A DNA stretch of 41,076 bases. Source: an uncultured Clostridia bacterium. GTDB taxonomy: Bacteria; Bacillota; Clostridia; Oscillospirales; JAAYOS01. Numbering within the stretch: position 1 is the stretch's first letter; each line of letters starts with the position of its first letter. Under the pieces are notes generated by a model that was not told where the DNA came from, made no database searches, and was given only the letters and a program-made list of their open reading frames with translations. Where the stretch lies: positions 1 to 41,076 of the forward strand of contig CANPWY010000003.1 of the NCBI GenBank assembly GCA_947585215.1, given 5' to 3'. Both the position numbers and the translations under genes were made by a program. Shown here piece by piece: positions 32,193 through 41,076 of this stretch.

Positions 32193-32285
32193 GAAGCACG
32201 TTAAAATATGCGCCGCGAGGCTTCCCTTATATTGTATAAATTTAACAAAAGTGGGGCATGGAGCGGCTTTCGGAGCCCTCCGGCG

Positions 32286-32314
32286 TTGAAATCGCTCCGA
32301 AACGGTGATATAAT
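32286..32314 (+). promoter_or_regulatory. Predicted promoter of the MATE gene
   Basis: TTGAAA - 17 nt - TATAAT. Confidence 0.75.
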
Positions 32315-32380
32315 TGTTTTTTGCAAGTATATTATAACCCGGCCATGGCGGCACGGGGTCAAGTTTCGGAGTGATTTGAT

Positions 32381-33811
32381 ATGGGCAGTTCGGGCAGCCG
32401 TCTCGGAGGCATAAGGGAATACCTCGGGGACAAGGAATTCTATCTCAACATCGCAAAAATAGCGATACCGATATCGCTTCAGCAGCTCATCACGGTCGGC
32501 ATAAACCTCATGGACACCGTGATGCTCTCGAGCATGGGGGACGCGCAACTCTCCGCGTCCAGCCTCGCAAGCCAGTTCATCAACCTGTTTCAGATATTCT
32601 GCATGGGCATTGGCATGGGCGCCTCCGTCCTCACCGCCCGCTTCTGGGGCATGCAGGACAAGGAGGGTCTCCGCAAGGCGGTGACGATAATGCTCCGTAT
32701 ATGCCTCGCGTTCGCGTCGGTCTTCACCCTCGCGACGATAATTTCCCCGGAGCTCATCATGCGGATATACACCGACAGCCGCGTGACGATAGACTACGGC
32801 GTGTCCTACCTCCGCTGGGTGCTTCCGACCTACTTCTGCATGGGTCTCTCACTCACCTGCACGATAATCCTCCGGAGCGTCGGACAGGTCAAGATCCCGC
32901 TCGTCAGCTCTATCATCGCGTTCTTCATAAACATCTTCTGCAACTGGGTGTTCATCTTCGGCAAGCTCGGCGCACCGCGCATGGAGATAGCCGGCGCGGC
33001 GCTCGGAACGCTCATCGCGCGCATCTTCGAGCTCGTCTTCATCTGCGGCTACTTCTTCTTTAAGGACAAGCGGATAGGCTACCGCTTAAAGCACCTCCGC
33101 ATGAAGTGCCGCGACATGACGGGTGAATATCTCAAGATAAGCATACCCGTCCTGATAAGCGACGGGCTTCTCGCCCTCGGAAACAACTCGGTCGCCATGA
33201 TAATGGGACGCATCGGGGATGCGTTCGTCGCGGCAAACTCGGTGACGATGGTCGTCCAGCAGCTGAGCTCGGTGCTGACGCAGGGCATATCGAACGCGAG
33301 CGGCATCATCACCGGCCACACGATGGGGCGCGGCGAGTACGAAAAGGCGCAGAAGCAGGGCTACACCTTCCTCGGCCTCGGTCTCGTGCTCGGACTCGTC
33401 GCGGCGGGGGTCATACTTCTTCTGCGCGGGCCTATCATCAACTACTACAAGGTCACGCCGGAGGCGAAGACGATAGCGTGGGAGCTGATGGACTCGATAA
33501 GCTTCATCATAATCTTCCAGGCGATGAACTCGATACTCACCAAGGGCGTCCTCCGCGCGGGCGGCGACACGCGCTTCCTCATGGCGGGCGACATACTGTT
33601 CCTGTGGGTGGCGTCGATACCGCTCGGCGCGCTCGCGGGGCTAGTGTGGCACTGGTCGAGCTTCTGGATATACACGATGCTCAAGATAGATCAGATAATA
33701 AAGTGCTTCTGGTGCTTCTTCCGTCTGAGGAGCAGGAAGTGGATGAAGAAGATAAACTCCGCCACGGCGCAGGAACAGCCCGCGCCCGCCGTGCCCGAGG
33801 CGGCGGAGTAA
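32381..33811 (+). CDS. MATE family efflux transporter
   Basis: ISLQQLITVGINLMDTVMLSSMGDAQLSASSLASQFINLF; 12-TM NorM/MATE-like pattern. Confidence 0.93.
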   Translation: MGSSGSRLGGIREYLGDKEFYLNIAKIAIPISLQQLITVGINLMDTVMLSSMGDAQLSASSLASQFINLFQIFCMGIGMGASVLTARFWGMQDKEGLRKAVTIMLRICLAFASVFTLATIISPELIMRIYTDSRVTIDYGVSYLRWVLPTYFCMGLSLTCTIILRSVGQVKIPLVSSIIAFFINIFCNWVFIFGKLGAPRMEIAGAALGTLIARIFELVFICGYFFFKDKRIGYRLKHLRMKCRDMTGEYLKISIPVLISDGLLALGNNSVAMIMGRIGDAFVAANSVTMVVQQLSSVLTQGISNASGIITGHTMGRGEYEKAQKQGYTFLGLGLVLGLVAAGVILLLRGPIINYYKVTPEAKTIAWELMDSISFIIIFQAMNSILTKGVLRAGGDTRFLMAGDILFLWVASIPLGALAGLVWHWSSFWIYTMLKIDQIIKCFWCFFRLRSRKWMKKINSATAQEQPAPAVPEAAE

Positions 33812-33898
33812 GCGGGGTCTCGCTCCGCAGGCGTCGAGACGTAGCCGCCGACATTTGTCTGCGGCGCACCCATGCGGCCGCACGATTCCTTGCAAAAC

Positions 33899-33938
33899 AA
33901 AACCTCCCCTGCGCGACATCGCGCAGGGGAGGTTTTTT
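33899..33938. terminator. Bidirectional intrinsic terminator
   Basis: AAAACCTCCCCTGCGCG-ACAT-CGCGCAGGGGAGGTTTTTT between convergent genes. Confidence 0.92.
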
Positions 33939-33952
33939 CACGACAGATATTA

Positions 33953-36106
33953 TCAATACCACCCGAAGAGCCGCAGGAGCCTCTGCCAGAAGTTCAGCTG
34001 CTCCGTCTCCTGCACGGGCGCGCTGTCCTCAGACTCGACTGTTATCGGCTCGGTCTTGATGACAAACTGCACGCTTTCGACGTTCGTGTTCTCGTCCGAC
34101 ACGAACGAACCGGTCTCAGCGTCCCCTCCGGTGAAGGACGCGAGGAGCGAGTCTATCTTTTCGTCTATCGTACTGTCGATGCCGGTCGTGGCCTCACGGA
34201 GCGCCGCCGTGCCGTCCTTGAGCTCGGACACGCCGTCGTAGAGCGTGACCGTTCCCGCAAGGAGGTCGCGCGCGCCGCCCGAAAGCTTCGACGCTCCGCC
34301 GCCGAGTTCCTTTGCGCCCGCGCCGACCGCGTCCACGCCGTTAAACAGCGCTCCGGCGTTCTCGACGAGCGCCGCCGCGCCGGTGTGGAGCGCGCCGCTC
34401 GCCGAAGCAAGCTGTTCCGCGCCGGAAACTACCTGCGCATACCCCGCGGCTATCTGCTTCACGCCGTCGGTGTAGCCCGCTATGCCCGCGTCGAGCGTGG
34501 CGTACTCCGTGACGAGCGTCGTCACCGCGTCCGCGAGCGGCGCCATGTTGACGGCTAGGTTTCCGAGCAGGTCGACAAGCCCCGCTATCTGCTTATCGAA
34601 GGCCGCATAGCCCTCCGCGAGCTGCTTTGCGCCGGTCTCGAGCGCTTCGGCGTTCTCTCCGAGGGTGTTAAGATACGCCTCCGCGCCGTCTATCGCGCCG
34701 CCGTTCGCGCCTATCAGCGCGATAAGTCCCTCAAACTGCGCTATCTGCGCCTCGAGCGACGAGGTGTCCGCCCCGGCGCGCTTCAACGTCTCCGCCTGCG
34801 TCTTCAGCTCCGTGACCGACGCAGTGAGCTGCTGCACTGCAGCGGCGTTCTGCTGCTTCAGCGAGTCGATGTCGAGCCCGTTCTGCTTCATCGCGGCCTT
34901 GTACGCCTCAAAGCTCAAGGCCTCGCGAAGCGCCGCCGCACCGGAGGCGAGCTGTTCCGCCGCCGACTTTATCTCGCCGGACGCCGCCGCGAGTGCGGAG
35001 AGGTCCTGCGACGTGACGGTGACGCCGTCGAGCGCCGTCTGGAGCTGACGCAGACCCGCGAGGAAGGCCGCGGAGCCGCCCTTCAGCGTGTCGGACTGCG
35101 TATCGAGCGCGTTCAGCGCCATCTGTATCTCGCCCGCGCCCATGTTGAGCTGCTTTATGCCGAGGTCAAGCTGTTCCGCGCCGGAGACAAGCTGTTCCGC
35201 TCCGCTCCTGAACGCCGTCGACCCGGCCGTCACCTGCTCCGCCGCGCCCGAAAGCTCGGCCGCGCCGCTCGCGAAGGTCGTTACACCGCCGCTGAGCTGT
35301 TCCGCGCCGCTTTTTAGGGCTCCGACGCCGTCGAGGATGCTTCCCGTGCCGTCGTCCAGCTCGGCTATGCCGCTTTCGAGCTCTCCGAGACCACCGAGCT
35401 CGCCCGCGACGTCCCCGAGGTCGAGCGAGAGGTTCAGCGGAACGCCGTTTATCGAGACGCCGTCCATCTCAAAGTCGGTGACGTCCGCCGTTATGACTAT
35501 GTCCGCGCCCTGCCCCGGAAGGATGGTGTAGGTGAGCTGTTTGGAGCGTCCCGCGTTCGCTATAGTCGCGCCCTCCGCCGTGATGTTCGAGCACTTCCCG
35601 GTGTCGAGCGTGAGCGACGTCTGGAGCGCGAACGCGTCAAAGAACGCCCCCTCACATTCGGGGTTCTCGGTTATCTTCATTGTTATCCGAAGCGCCCCGC
35701 TTCGTCCCGCGAGCGACTGCGCGTCGGTCTCCTCTCCGTCGAGGAAGTAGTGTATCGAGATATTCCACGGCAGCGAGGGGTCGGTCATCTTTCCCTCATA
35801 GTAGAGTTTGTCCGCGTTCGTGTCGACGCTCACCGCGCCGCCGGAACAGCTTATCGGGTCGGTGGTCGTCATGTTCCGGACGCTCTCGTAGCTGCCGTAG
35901 TCGACGGCGCGTCCGTTTTCGTCCGGGTAGAGGATGTTTACAACGTTCACCTCGAGGAGCTGTCCGTCGCCCGCGAGGTTCGCGTAGACGACCTCCTCCT
36001 TCTCGGTCGCGGGCTCCGCCGCGTTCGTCGGCGGAGTGAACGCGAACACGCACATTATGAGCACGAGCGCCGCGGCCGTCACGCGCAAAAAGTTCCGATT
36101 TTTCAT
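33953..36106 (-). CDS. Secreted YhgE/Pip-like protein with xxxLxxG-type heptad repeats
   Basis: Signal peptide MKNRNFLRVTAAALVLIMCVFAFTPPTNAA; many SGAEQL/xxxLxxG repeats; 4-bp ATGA overlap with the upstream MMPL gene. Confidence 0.8.
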   Translation of the reverse strand: MKNRNFLRVTAAALVLIMCVFAFTPPTNAAEPATEKEEVVYANLAGDGQLLEVNVVNILYPDENGRAVDYGSYESVRNMTTTDPISCSGGAVSVDTNADKLYYEGKMTDPSLPWNISIHYFLDGEETDAQSLAGRSGALRITMKITENPECEGAFFDAFALQTSLTLDTGKCSNITAEGATIANAGRSKQLTYTILPGQGADIVITADVTDFEMDGVSINGVPLNLSLDLGDVAGELGGLGELESGIAELDDGTGSILDGVGALKSGAEQLSGGVTTFASGAAELSGAAEQVTAGSTAFRSGAEQLVSGAEQLDLGIKQLNMGAGEIQMALNALDTQSDTLKGGSAAFLAGLRQLQTALDGVTVTSQDLSALAAASGEIKSAAEQLASGAAALREALSFEAYKAAMKQNGLDIDSLKQQNAAAVQQLTASVTELKTQAETLKRAGADTSSLEAQIAQFEGLIALIGANGGAIDGAEAYLNTLGENAEALETGAKQLAEGYAAFDKQIAGLVDLLGNLAVNMAPLADAVTTLVTEYATLDAGIAGYTDGVKQIAAGYAQVVSGAEQLASASGALHTGAAALVENAGALFNGVDAVGAGAKELGGGASKLSGGARDLLAGTVTLYDGVSELKDGTAALREATTGIDSTIDEKIDSLLASFTGGDAETGSFVSDENTNVESVQFVIKTEPITVESEDSAPVQETEQLNFWQRLLRLFGWY

Positions 36107-38166
36107 TTTACTGTCGCCTCCCGCGATTCCTTGTGTTTCTTTCGTATGATGAAGCGGTCAAAGAGCATCAGTATCCCCGGCAGTACGAACAGGACTATCA
36201 CGAGCGAGAATATCGCGCCGCGCCCTATCAGCACACCAAGCTGTGCGATAAGGCGGTTCGAGGAGAAAATACCGAGCAGGAAGCCCGCGACCGTGAGCAC
36301 GCTCCCCGACGTGAGTATCGACGCGAGGGTGTTCGAGACAGTCATCACCACCGCCTCCCGCTTATCGAGCTCCGCGCGGTTCTCACGGTATCGGTCGGTG
36401 AAGAGTATGGCGTAGTCGACCGTCGCGCCAAGCTGCATCGAGCTGATGATAAGGTACGCTATGTAGAAAAGCTGTGAGCCCGCGAAGTACGGCACTGCGA
36501 GGTTTATCCATATAGCCGTCTCTATGCACACGACGAGTATCACCGGCAGCGCTATCGAGCGCATCATGAGCAGCAGGACGACAACTACCGCGGCTATCGC
36601 GACTGTGTTCACCTTGAACATATCGCTCGTGACCGTCTGCTTTAAGTCATAGGTGCTGACGCCGTTGCCGACGAGGTAGTATTCGTCGGGATAGAACTCC
36701 TGCGCCGTGTCACGTATCTGCTGAACGAGCGCGAAGGTCTCCTCGCTCTCGACAGGTACGCCTACAGCAAGCACCATCCTGCTGTAATGCTCGCTCTCGA
36801 GCTGGCCGAGCGTCGCCTCGTCGAGGAACTCCGGCGGGATCTCCGCGCCCGCCATATCCACATACGAAACTATGCTGTTCATATAGGGCAGAGACTTCAG
36901 CGCCGTGGAGAGCTCGGTCTGCTTTGCCGTGTCCCCCTTCGGGACGAGCAGGACGAAGGTGTCGTTCCTGCCGAAGATGTCGTCTATGGCCTCGGTGTCA
37001 CGGGTGTAGCGGCTGTCGTCGCTGAACATCTTCGAGGAGCCGTAGAGGAAATCGTTCGCGTTCGAGGCGAGGCAACTCGGAACGATAAGCAGGACGAATA
37101 TGCAGACCATCGGTATCGCCGCGCGGCGGATGAACCGTCCGAAGCCCTTGAAGCTCGGCAGGAGCGAGCGGTGGCGGGTCCTGTCCATCAGCTTATAGCA
37201 GGCGAGTATCAGCGCCGGCATGAAGAGGAAGACGGTGATAAGGCTTATCGCTATGCCCTTCGCGAGCGCTATGCCGAGGTCGGGGCCGAGCCCGAACTGC
37301 ATGAGCACGAGCGCGAGGAAGCCTATCACGGTCGTGAGTCCGCTCGAGAGTATCGACGAGGCGGACTTGCAGAGCGCGTCCGTCATGGCGCTCTCCGCGT
37401 CCTTCCCGCCCGCGCGGCACTCCTCGAAGCGGTGTATGAGGAACACCGAGTAGTCAAGCGACACCGCGAGCTGTAGGACACTGCCCGCCGCGTTCGTCGC
37501 AAATGACACCTCGCCGAATATCGCGTGCGTGCCGTTGTTGATTATTACCGCGACGCCTATGCCGATAAGCACGAGCACCGGCTCCGCCCAGGAGCGGGTA
37601 GTCACCGTGAGCACGGCAAGCACGAACAGCACCGCTATCACGGTTATTATCTGTATCTCGGCGGCACTGCCGCTCATCGCGTCCGCTATCGACACGGCGG
37701 CGCCTGTGACGGCGTTCGAGTCGCCTATGACCTCGCGGATGCCCTCGACGGCCTCTATCTCCCGCGCGTCGGCTATGGTGACGGTGAAGAGCGCGTCGCC
37801 GTCCTTGTAGTAGCTCTCGAGCGTGCCCTTGTCCATGGTGGAGAGCGGCACGGCGATGTCCGCCGCGTCGTCAAGCCACATCACGCTCGTGACGCCGTCC
37901 ACCGCCGCGAGACGTTCCTTGTACTCCAGCGCCTCCGGTATGCTGACGCCGCGCACCATCACCCGCGCGTTCGGTATGCCGCTCGCGAACTCCTCCCGCA
38001 TGACCTCGAGGGACACGGTGGAGTGCGTCCCCGCCGGCAGGTACTCGTCCATGGCGTAGTTGACCGAGACCGTGTTCTGGAGTACGAGGCAGACGACGAA
38101 CAGCACGGCAAATATCACGAGCATCAGCTTTCTGTGCCCGACCGTCCATTCAAAGAAGCGTCTCAC
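36103..38166 (-). CDS. MMPL/RND family transporter
   Basis: Two repeats of TM bundles; LAVSLDYSVFLIHRFEE and MQLGATVDYAILFTDRYRENR are characteristic of MMPL. GTG start at 38166. Confidence 0.9.
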   Translation of the reverse strand: MRRFFEWTVGHRKLMLVIFAVLFVVCLVLQNTVSVNYAMDEYLPAGTHSTVSLEVMREEFASGIPNARVMVRGVSIPEALEYKERLAAVDGVTSVMWLDDAADIAVPLSTMDKGTLESYYKDGDALFTVTIADAREIEAVEGIREVIGDSNAVTGAAVSIADAMSGSAAEIQIITVIAVLFVLAVLTVTTRSWAEPVLVLIGIGVAVIINNGTHAIFGEVSFATNAAGSVLQLAVSLDYSVFLIHRFEECRAGGKDAESAMTDALCKSASSILSSGLTTVIGFLALVLMQFGLGPDLGIALAKGIAISLITVFLFMPALILACYKLMDRTRHRSLLPSFKGFGRFIRRAAIPMVCIFVLLIVPSCLASNANDFLYGSSKMFSDDSRYTRDTEAIDDIFGRNDTFVLLVPKGDTAKQTELSTALKSLPYMNSIVSYVDMAGAEIPPEFLDEATLGQLESEHYSRMVLAVGVPVESEETFALVQQIRDTAQEFYPDEYYLVGNGVSTYDLKQTVTSDMFKVNTVAIAAVVVVLLLMMRSIALPVILVVCIETAIWINLAVPYFAGSQLFYIAYLIISSMQLGATVDYAILFTDRYRENRAELDKREAVVMTVSNTLASILTSGSVLTVAGFLLGIFSSNRLIAQLGVLIGRGAIFSLVIVLFVLPGILMLFDRFIIRKKHKESREATVK

Positions 38167-38258
38167 AGCGCGCCGCCTCCCTCCGTCATATCCGATATGT
38201 ACATACTCTGTCTCCTTTCTTTTTCCGCAGACAGATTTACGATACTCCTATAAATATT

Positions 38259-38287
38259 ATTATAACACCCGCCCGCGCAAAAAGCAA
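38259..38287 (-). promoter_or_regulatory. Predicted promoter of the MMPL operon
   Basis: Minus strand TTGCTT - 17 nt - TATAAT. Confidence 0.65.
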
Positions 38288-38320
38288 CGCCGTGTATTCT
38301 TATTCGGGGCTATGTTATGC

Positions 38321-38349
38321 TTGAAAATGCTCACGGACGGTGTTATACT
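38321..38349 (+). promoter_or_regulatory. Predicted promoter of the moxR operon
   Basis: TTGAAA - 17 nt - TATACT. Confidence 0.7.
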
Positions 38350-38392
38350 GATTTTGAAAGCTATACAATTTTAATAAAGGAGTTGTCTGTAT

Positions 38393-39367
38393 ATGGAAAT
38401 CTCCGGTATTACCTCCCTCGCCTCCAAAATATCGGAAAATATCGCAAAGGTCATCGTCGGCAAGAACGACGTGATAAAGCTCGTCACGACCGCGCTCCTC
38501 GCGGGCGGTCACGTCCTGCTCGAGGACGTTCCCGGCACCGGAAAGACGGTACTCGCAAAGAGCCTTGCCCGCTCGGTCGCGGGCGACTTCCGGCGCATAC
38601 AGTTCACCCCCGACCTCCTGCCGAGCGACGTCACCGGAACGAGCGTCTTCGACCAGCAGAAGCTCGAGTTCGAGTTCAAGCAGGGGCCGGCGTTCACGAA
38701 CATCCTTCTCGCCGACGAGATAAACCGCGCCACGCCGCGCACGCAGTCCGCCCTCCTCGAGTGCATGGAGGAGCGGCAGATAACGGCGGACGGCGAGACC
38801 ATGCCCCTCCCCGCCCCGTTCTTCGTTATAGCCACGCAGAACCCGGTGGAGATACAGGGCACCTTCCCCCTGCCCGAGGCGCAGCTCGACCGCTTCCTTA
38901 TGAAGCTCTCGATGGGCTACCCCGAGGGCGCGGACGCCGTCACGCTCATCGACCGCTTTATAGAGGCGAGCCCGCTCGAGGAGATAACCTCCGTCGCCAC
39001 GACCGAGGAAATTCTTGACGCGCAGAGGAGCTTTTCAAAGGTACACGTCTCCGCGCCGGTGCGCGAGTACATAGCCCGCCTCGCCTCCGAGACGAGGAAG
39101 GGCGCGGACGTCTCGCTCGGCGTGAGTCCGCGCGGCGTGCTCGCGATGCTCCGCGCGGCGCAGGTCGCCGCCGCCGTCGAGGGACGTGCCTACGTCCTGC
39201 CCGACGACGTGAAGATGCTCGCCCCGCACGTCTTTACCCACCGCATGATAATGCGCGGCGGTCTCTCGATGGGCGCGGCGAAGGCGCGCGAGCGTATCGA
39301 GCAGATACTTGCGAACACTCCCGCCCCCACCGAGGACCCGTCGCTCACCGGCATGATCGAGGCGTAA
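38393..39367 (+). CDS. MoxR family AAA ATPase
   Basis: LLEDVPGTGKTVLAKSLARS; LLADEINRATPRTQSALLECMEERQIT; SPRGVLAMLRAAQ. Confidence 0.95.
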   Translation: MEISGITSLASKISENIAKVIVGKNDVIKLVTTALLAGGHVLLEDVPGTGKTVLAKSLARSVAGDFRRIQFTPDLLPSDVTGTSVFDQQKLEFEFKQGPAFTNILLADEINRATPRTQSALLECMEERQITADGETMPLPAPFFVIATQNPVEIQGTFPLPEAQLDRFLMKLSMGYPEGADAVTLIDRFIEASPLEEITSVATTEEILDAQRSFSKVHVSAPVREYIARLASETRKGADVSLGVSPRGVLAMLRAAQVAAAVEGRAYVLPDDVKMLAPHVFTHRMIMRGGLSMGAAKARERIEQILANTPAPTEDPSLTGMIEA

Positions 39368-39378
39368 AGAGGCGCAAA

Positions 39379-40500
39379 ATGGGCATAGTCTGGTTCATTT
39401 TGATAGTCGGCGCGCTTGTGCTGATACAGATGGAGTTCTTCCACCTGTTCGTGCTGAGAAAGGTGGAGTACCGCCGCTACTGGCAGAAGAGCGAGGTCTA
39501 CGAGGGCGACAAGAACGAGATGGTTGAGGTGCTCGAGAACCGCAAGAGTATCCCGATACCGTGGCTCCGCGTCGAGAGCCGCATTTCGCCGTACATCCGC
39601 TTCGGCAAGGAAGTGAATTACGACGTACTGCACGACCAGTTCCACCGCAGCTCGTTCTTCCTTCGCGGCTACAAGCGCATACGCCGCCGCCACGAGGTCA
39701 CCTGCGTCCACCGCGGATGGTACGTTCTGAGGCAGGCGTCCCTCACCGGCGGCGACCTCTTCGGGCTCATGCGCCGTTCGCGGGAGATCGAGGGCGAGAG
39801 CGAGCTCTACGTCTACCCCGCGCCGATCTCCCCCGGGGAGAGCATCGAGTCGCTGAAGTTCCAGGGCGACATCACGATGCGGCGCTGGATACTTCCCGAC
39901 CCGATACTCGTGAGCGGCATCCGCGACTACCTCCCCGGAGACCCGCAGAAGGACATACACTGGCGCGCCACCGCCCGCGCGGGAAAGCTCCAGGTCAAGG
40001 TGCGCGACTACACCGTCTCGCCGAAGGTGCTCATTATATTAAATGTGCAGTTCAGCGAGATACTCTGGGGCGCGATGGAGCCGGAGCAGCAGGAGTTTAT
40101 CGAGCGCGGGGTGCGGATAGCGTCCTACCTCGCGACATGGGCCGTGGAGAGCGGCATGGAGTGCGGCCTTCTCTGCAACGGTCAGCGTGCAGACGACCGC
40201 GAGCACACAATAGACATTCCCATTGCCGGCTCGCGCTCACAGCTCGACGAGATAATGCACGCGCTCGCAAAGCTCGAGATAGTCTGCCACACCACCTTTA
40301 CCACATATCTTGACAGCCTTATCGAGTCTGCCGAGAGCGGCCTTGACATAGCGATTATCACGGCCTACGAGTCGGACGCTCTGCGCGAGCGCGCGGAGGC
40401 TCTGCGGCTTCTCGGCAACAGCGTACAGTTCATCCCGATAGTATCCGAGGCGTCGGAGGAAAAGGAGGCGGAAGGCGTTGACGAAGAACAAGCCGTTTAA
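39379..40500 (+). CDS. DUF58 domain-containing protein
   Basis: IRDYLPGDPQKDIHWRATARAGKLQVKVRDYT motif; directly after moxR. Confidence 0.92.
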   Translation: MGIVWFILIVGALVLIQMEFFHLFVLRKVEYRRYWQKSEVYEGDKNEMVEVLENRKSIPIPWLRVESRISPYIRFGKEVNYDVLHDQFHRSSFFLRGYKRIRRRHEVTCVHRGWYVLRQASLTGGDLFGLMRRSREIEGESELYVYPAPISPGESIESLKFQGDITMRRWILPDPILVSGIRDYLPGDPQKDIHWRATARAGKLQVKVRDYTVSPKVLIILNVQFSEILWGAMEPEQQEFIERGVRIASYLATWAVESGMECGLLCNGQRADDREHTIDIPIAGSRSQLDEIMHALAKLEIVCHTTFTTYLDSLIESAESGLDIAIITAYESDALRERAEALRLLGNSVQFIPIVSEASEEKEAEGVDEEQAV

Positions 40501-41076
40501 TGAGGCGTTCAACGCCGTCATGACGGCGTTGATAGTCCTGCCGATGCTTGTCACGATAGAAAAACTGCTCATGCCGGACGCGGCTCCGTGGATGGGCGTC
40601 CTCTCGCTCCTGACGACGTTCGTGTGCTACCCCGTCGGGCGTCTTCTCCGAAAGAAGGACCGCCAGACGGCGCTCACCGTCGGCGTCGTCGTGAGCGCGT
40701 TCACTCCTCTCCCCGCACTCATACTCTTCACGGCGAGCATAAATATCTTTTCGAAGGTGGCGCTGTACCTTCTCACTGTGCTCAGCGCCATGACGGCATT
40801 CCTCATCCCGCTCATTCACGGAGGCTCGCTCCCGAACGGAAAGTGGTTCATCGCGGGTATCGGAGCCTACGTTCTCGCGATAGTCATCGGAGGGGAGAAT
40901 GCCGCGAGCTACTCCCTCGCGCTCAACATCTGCTCGGTGATTCTGCTCATCACCACCCTATTTGTCTTCAACATTAAGGGTCTTGCGGACGCCACATCGC
41001 CCGGTCAGCACCGCGTCCGCTTCCCGAAGGGTATGCGGCAGAGCAATATGCTGATACTCGCGTTCTTCGTCGTGCT
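40478..41076 (+). CDS. Multi-pass membrane protein, incomplete at the window edge
   Basis: Open frame from TTG 40478 (SD AGGAGGCGGAAGG) to the window end with no stop; LTKNKPFNEAFNAVMTALIVLPMLVTIEKLLM...; absent from the ORF track. Position suggests the transglutaminase/TgpA-like member of moxR-DUF58 loci. Confidence 0.7.
   Translation, partial: MTKNKPFNEAFNAVMTALIVLPMLVTIEKLLMPDAAPWMGVLSLLTTFVCYPVGRLLRKKDRQTALTVGVVVSAFTPLPALILFTASINIFSKVALYLLTVLSAMTAFLIPLIHGGSLPNGKWFIAGIGAYVLAIVIGGENAASYSLALNICSVILLITTLFVFNIKGLADATSPGQHRVRFPKGMRQSNMLILAFFVV

Noticed and set aside
33811-33962. Short ORFs over the MATE/YhgE terminator
   Set aside because: They span a bidirectional terminator and have no RBS or homology-like features.

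Overview
High-GC Firmicutes/Clostridia-like chromosomal window with no rRNA, tRNA, phage or IS element recognised. Plus strand, left part: valS, folC, a GH1 beta-glucosidase, pepF, a GT-C-like membrane protein, a type-B carboxylesterase and a small membrane protein. Minus strand 10974-16876: an operon of a beta-propeller-like lipoprotein, an ABC ATPase and two ABC-2-like permeases. The last permease is fused in frame to a lipobox plus propeller-like domain, which is broken by an apparent 14-bp frameshifting duplication. Minus strand 17000-30277: a contiguous branched-chain amino acid operon, ilvB-ilvN-ilvC-ilvD-leuA-leuC-leuD-leuB-ilvE-(DUF815-like AAA ATPase)-ilvA. Its leader has a near-perfect sigma70 promoter, a 31-codon Ile/Leu/Val-rich ORF, mutually competing stems and an intrinsic terminator. 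This looks like classical ribosome-mediated attenuation rather than the T-box expected in Firmicutes, and is my top finding. Next come a palindrome-dense intergenic repeat array (30289-30970), a C-terminally short MocR-type regulator, a MATE transporter with a 15-bp inverted repeat around its promoter and RBS, a minus-strand MMPL/YhgE-like pair preceded by a 13-aa mini-ORF, and a moxR-DUF58-membrane protein cluster running off the right edge. All assignments come from reading the sequence; no database search was run.
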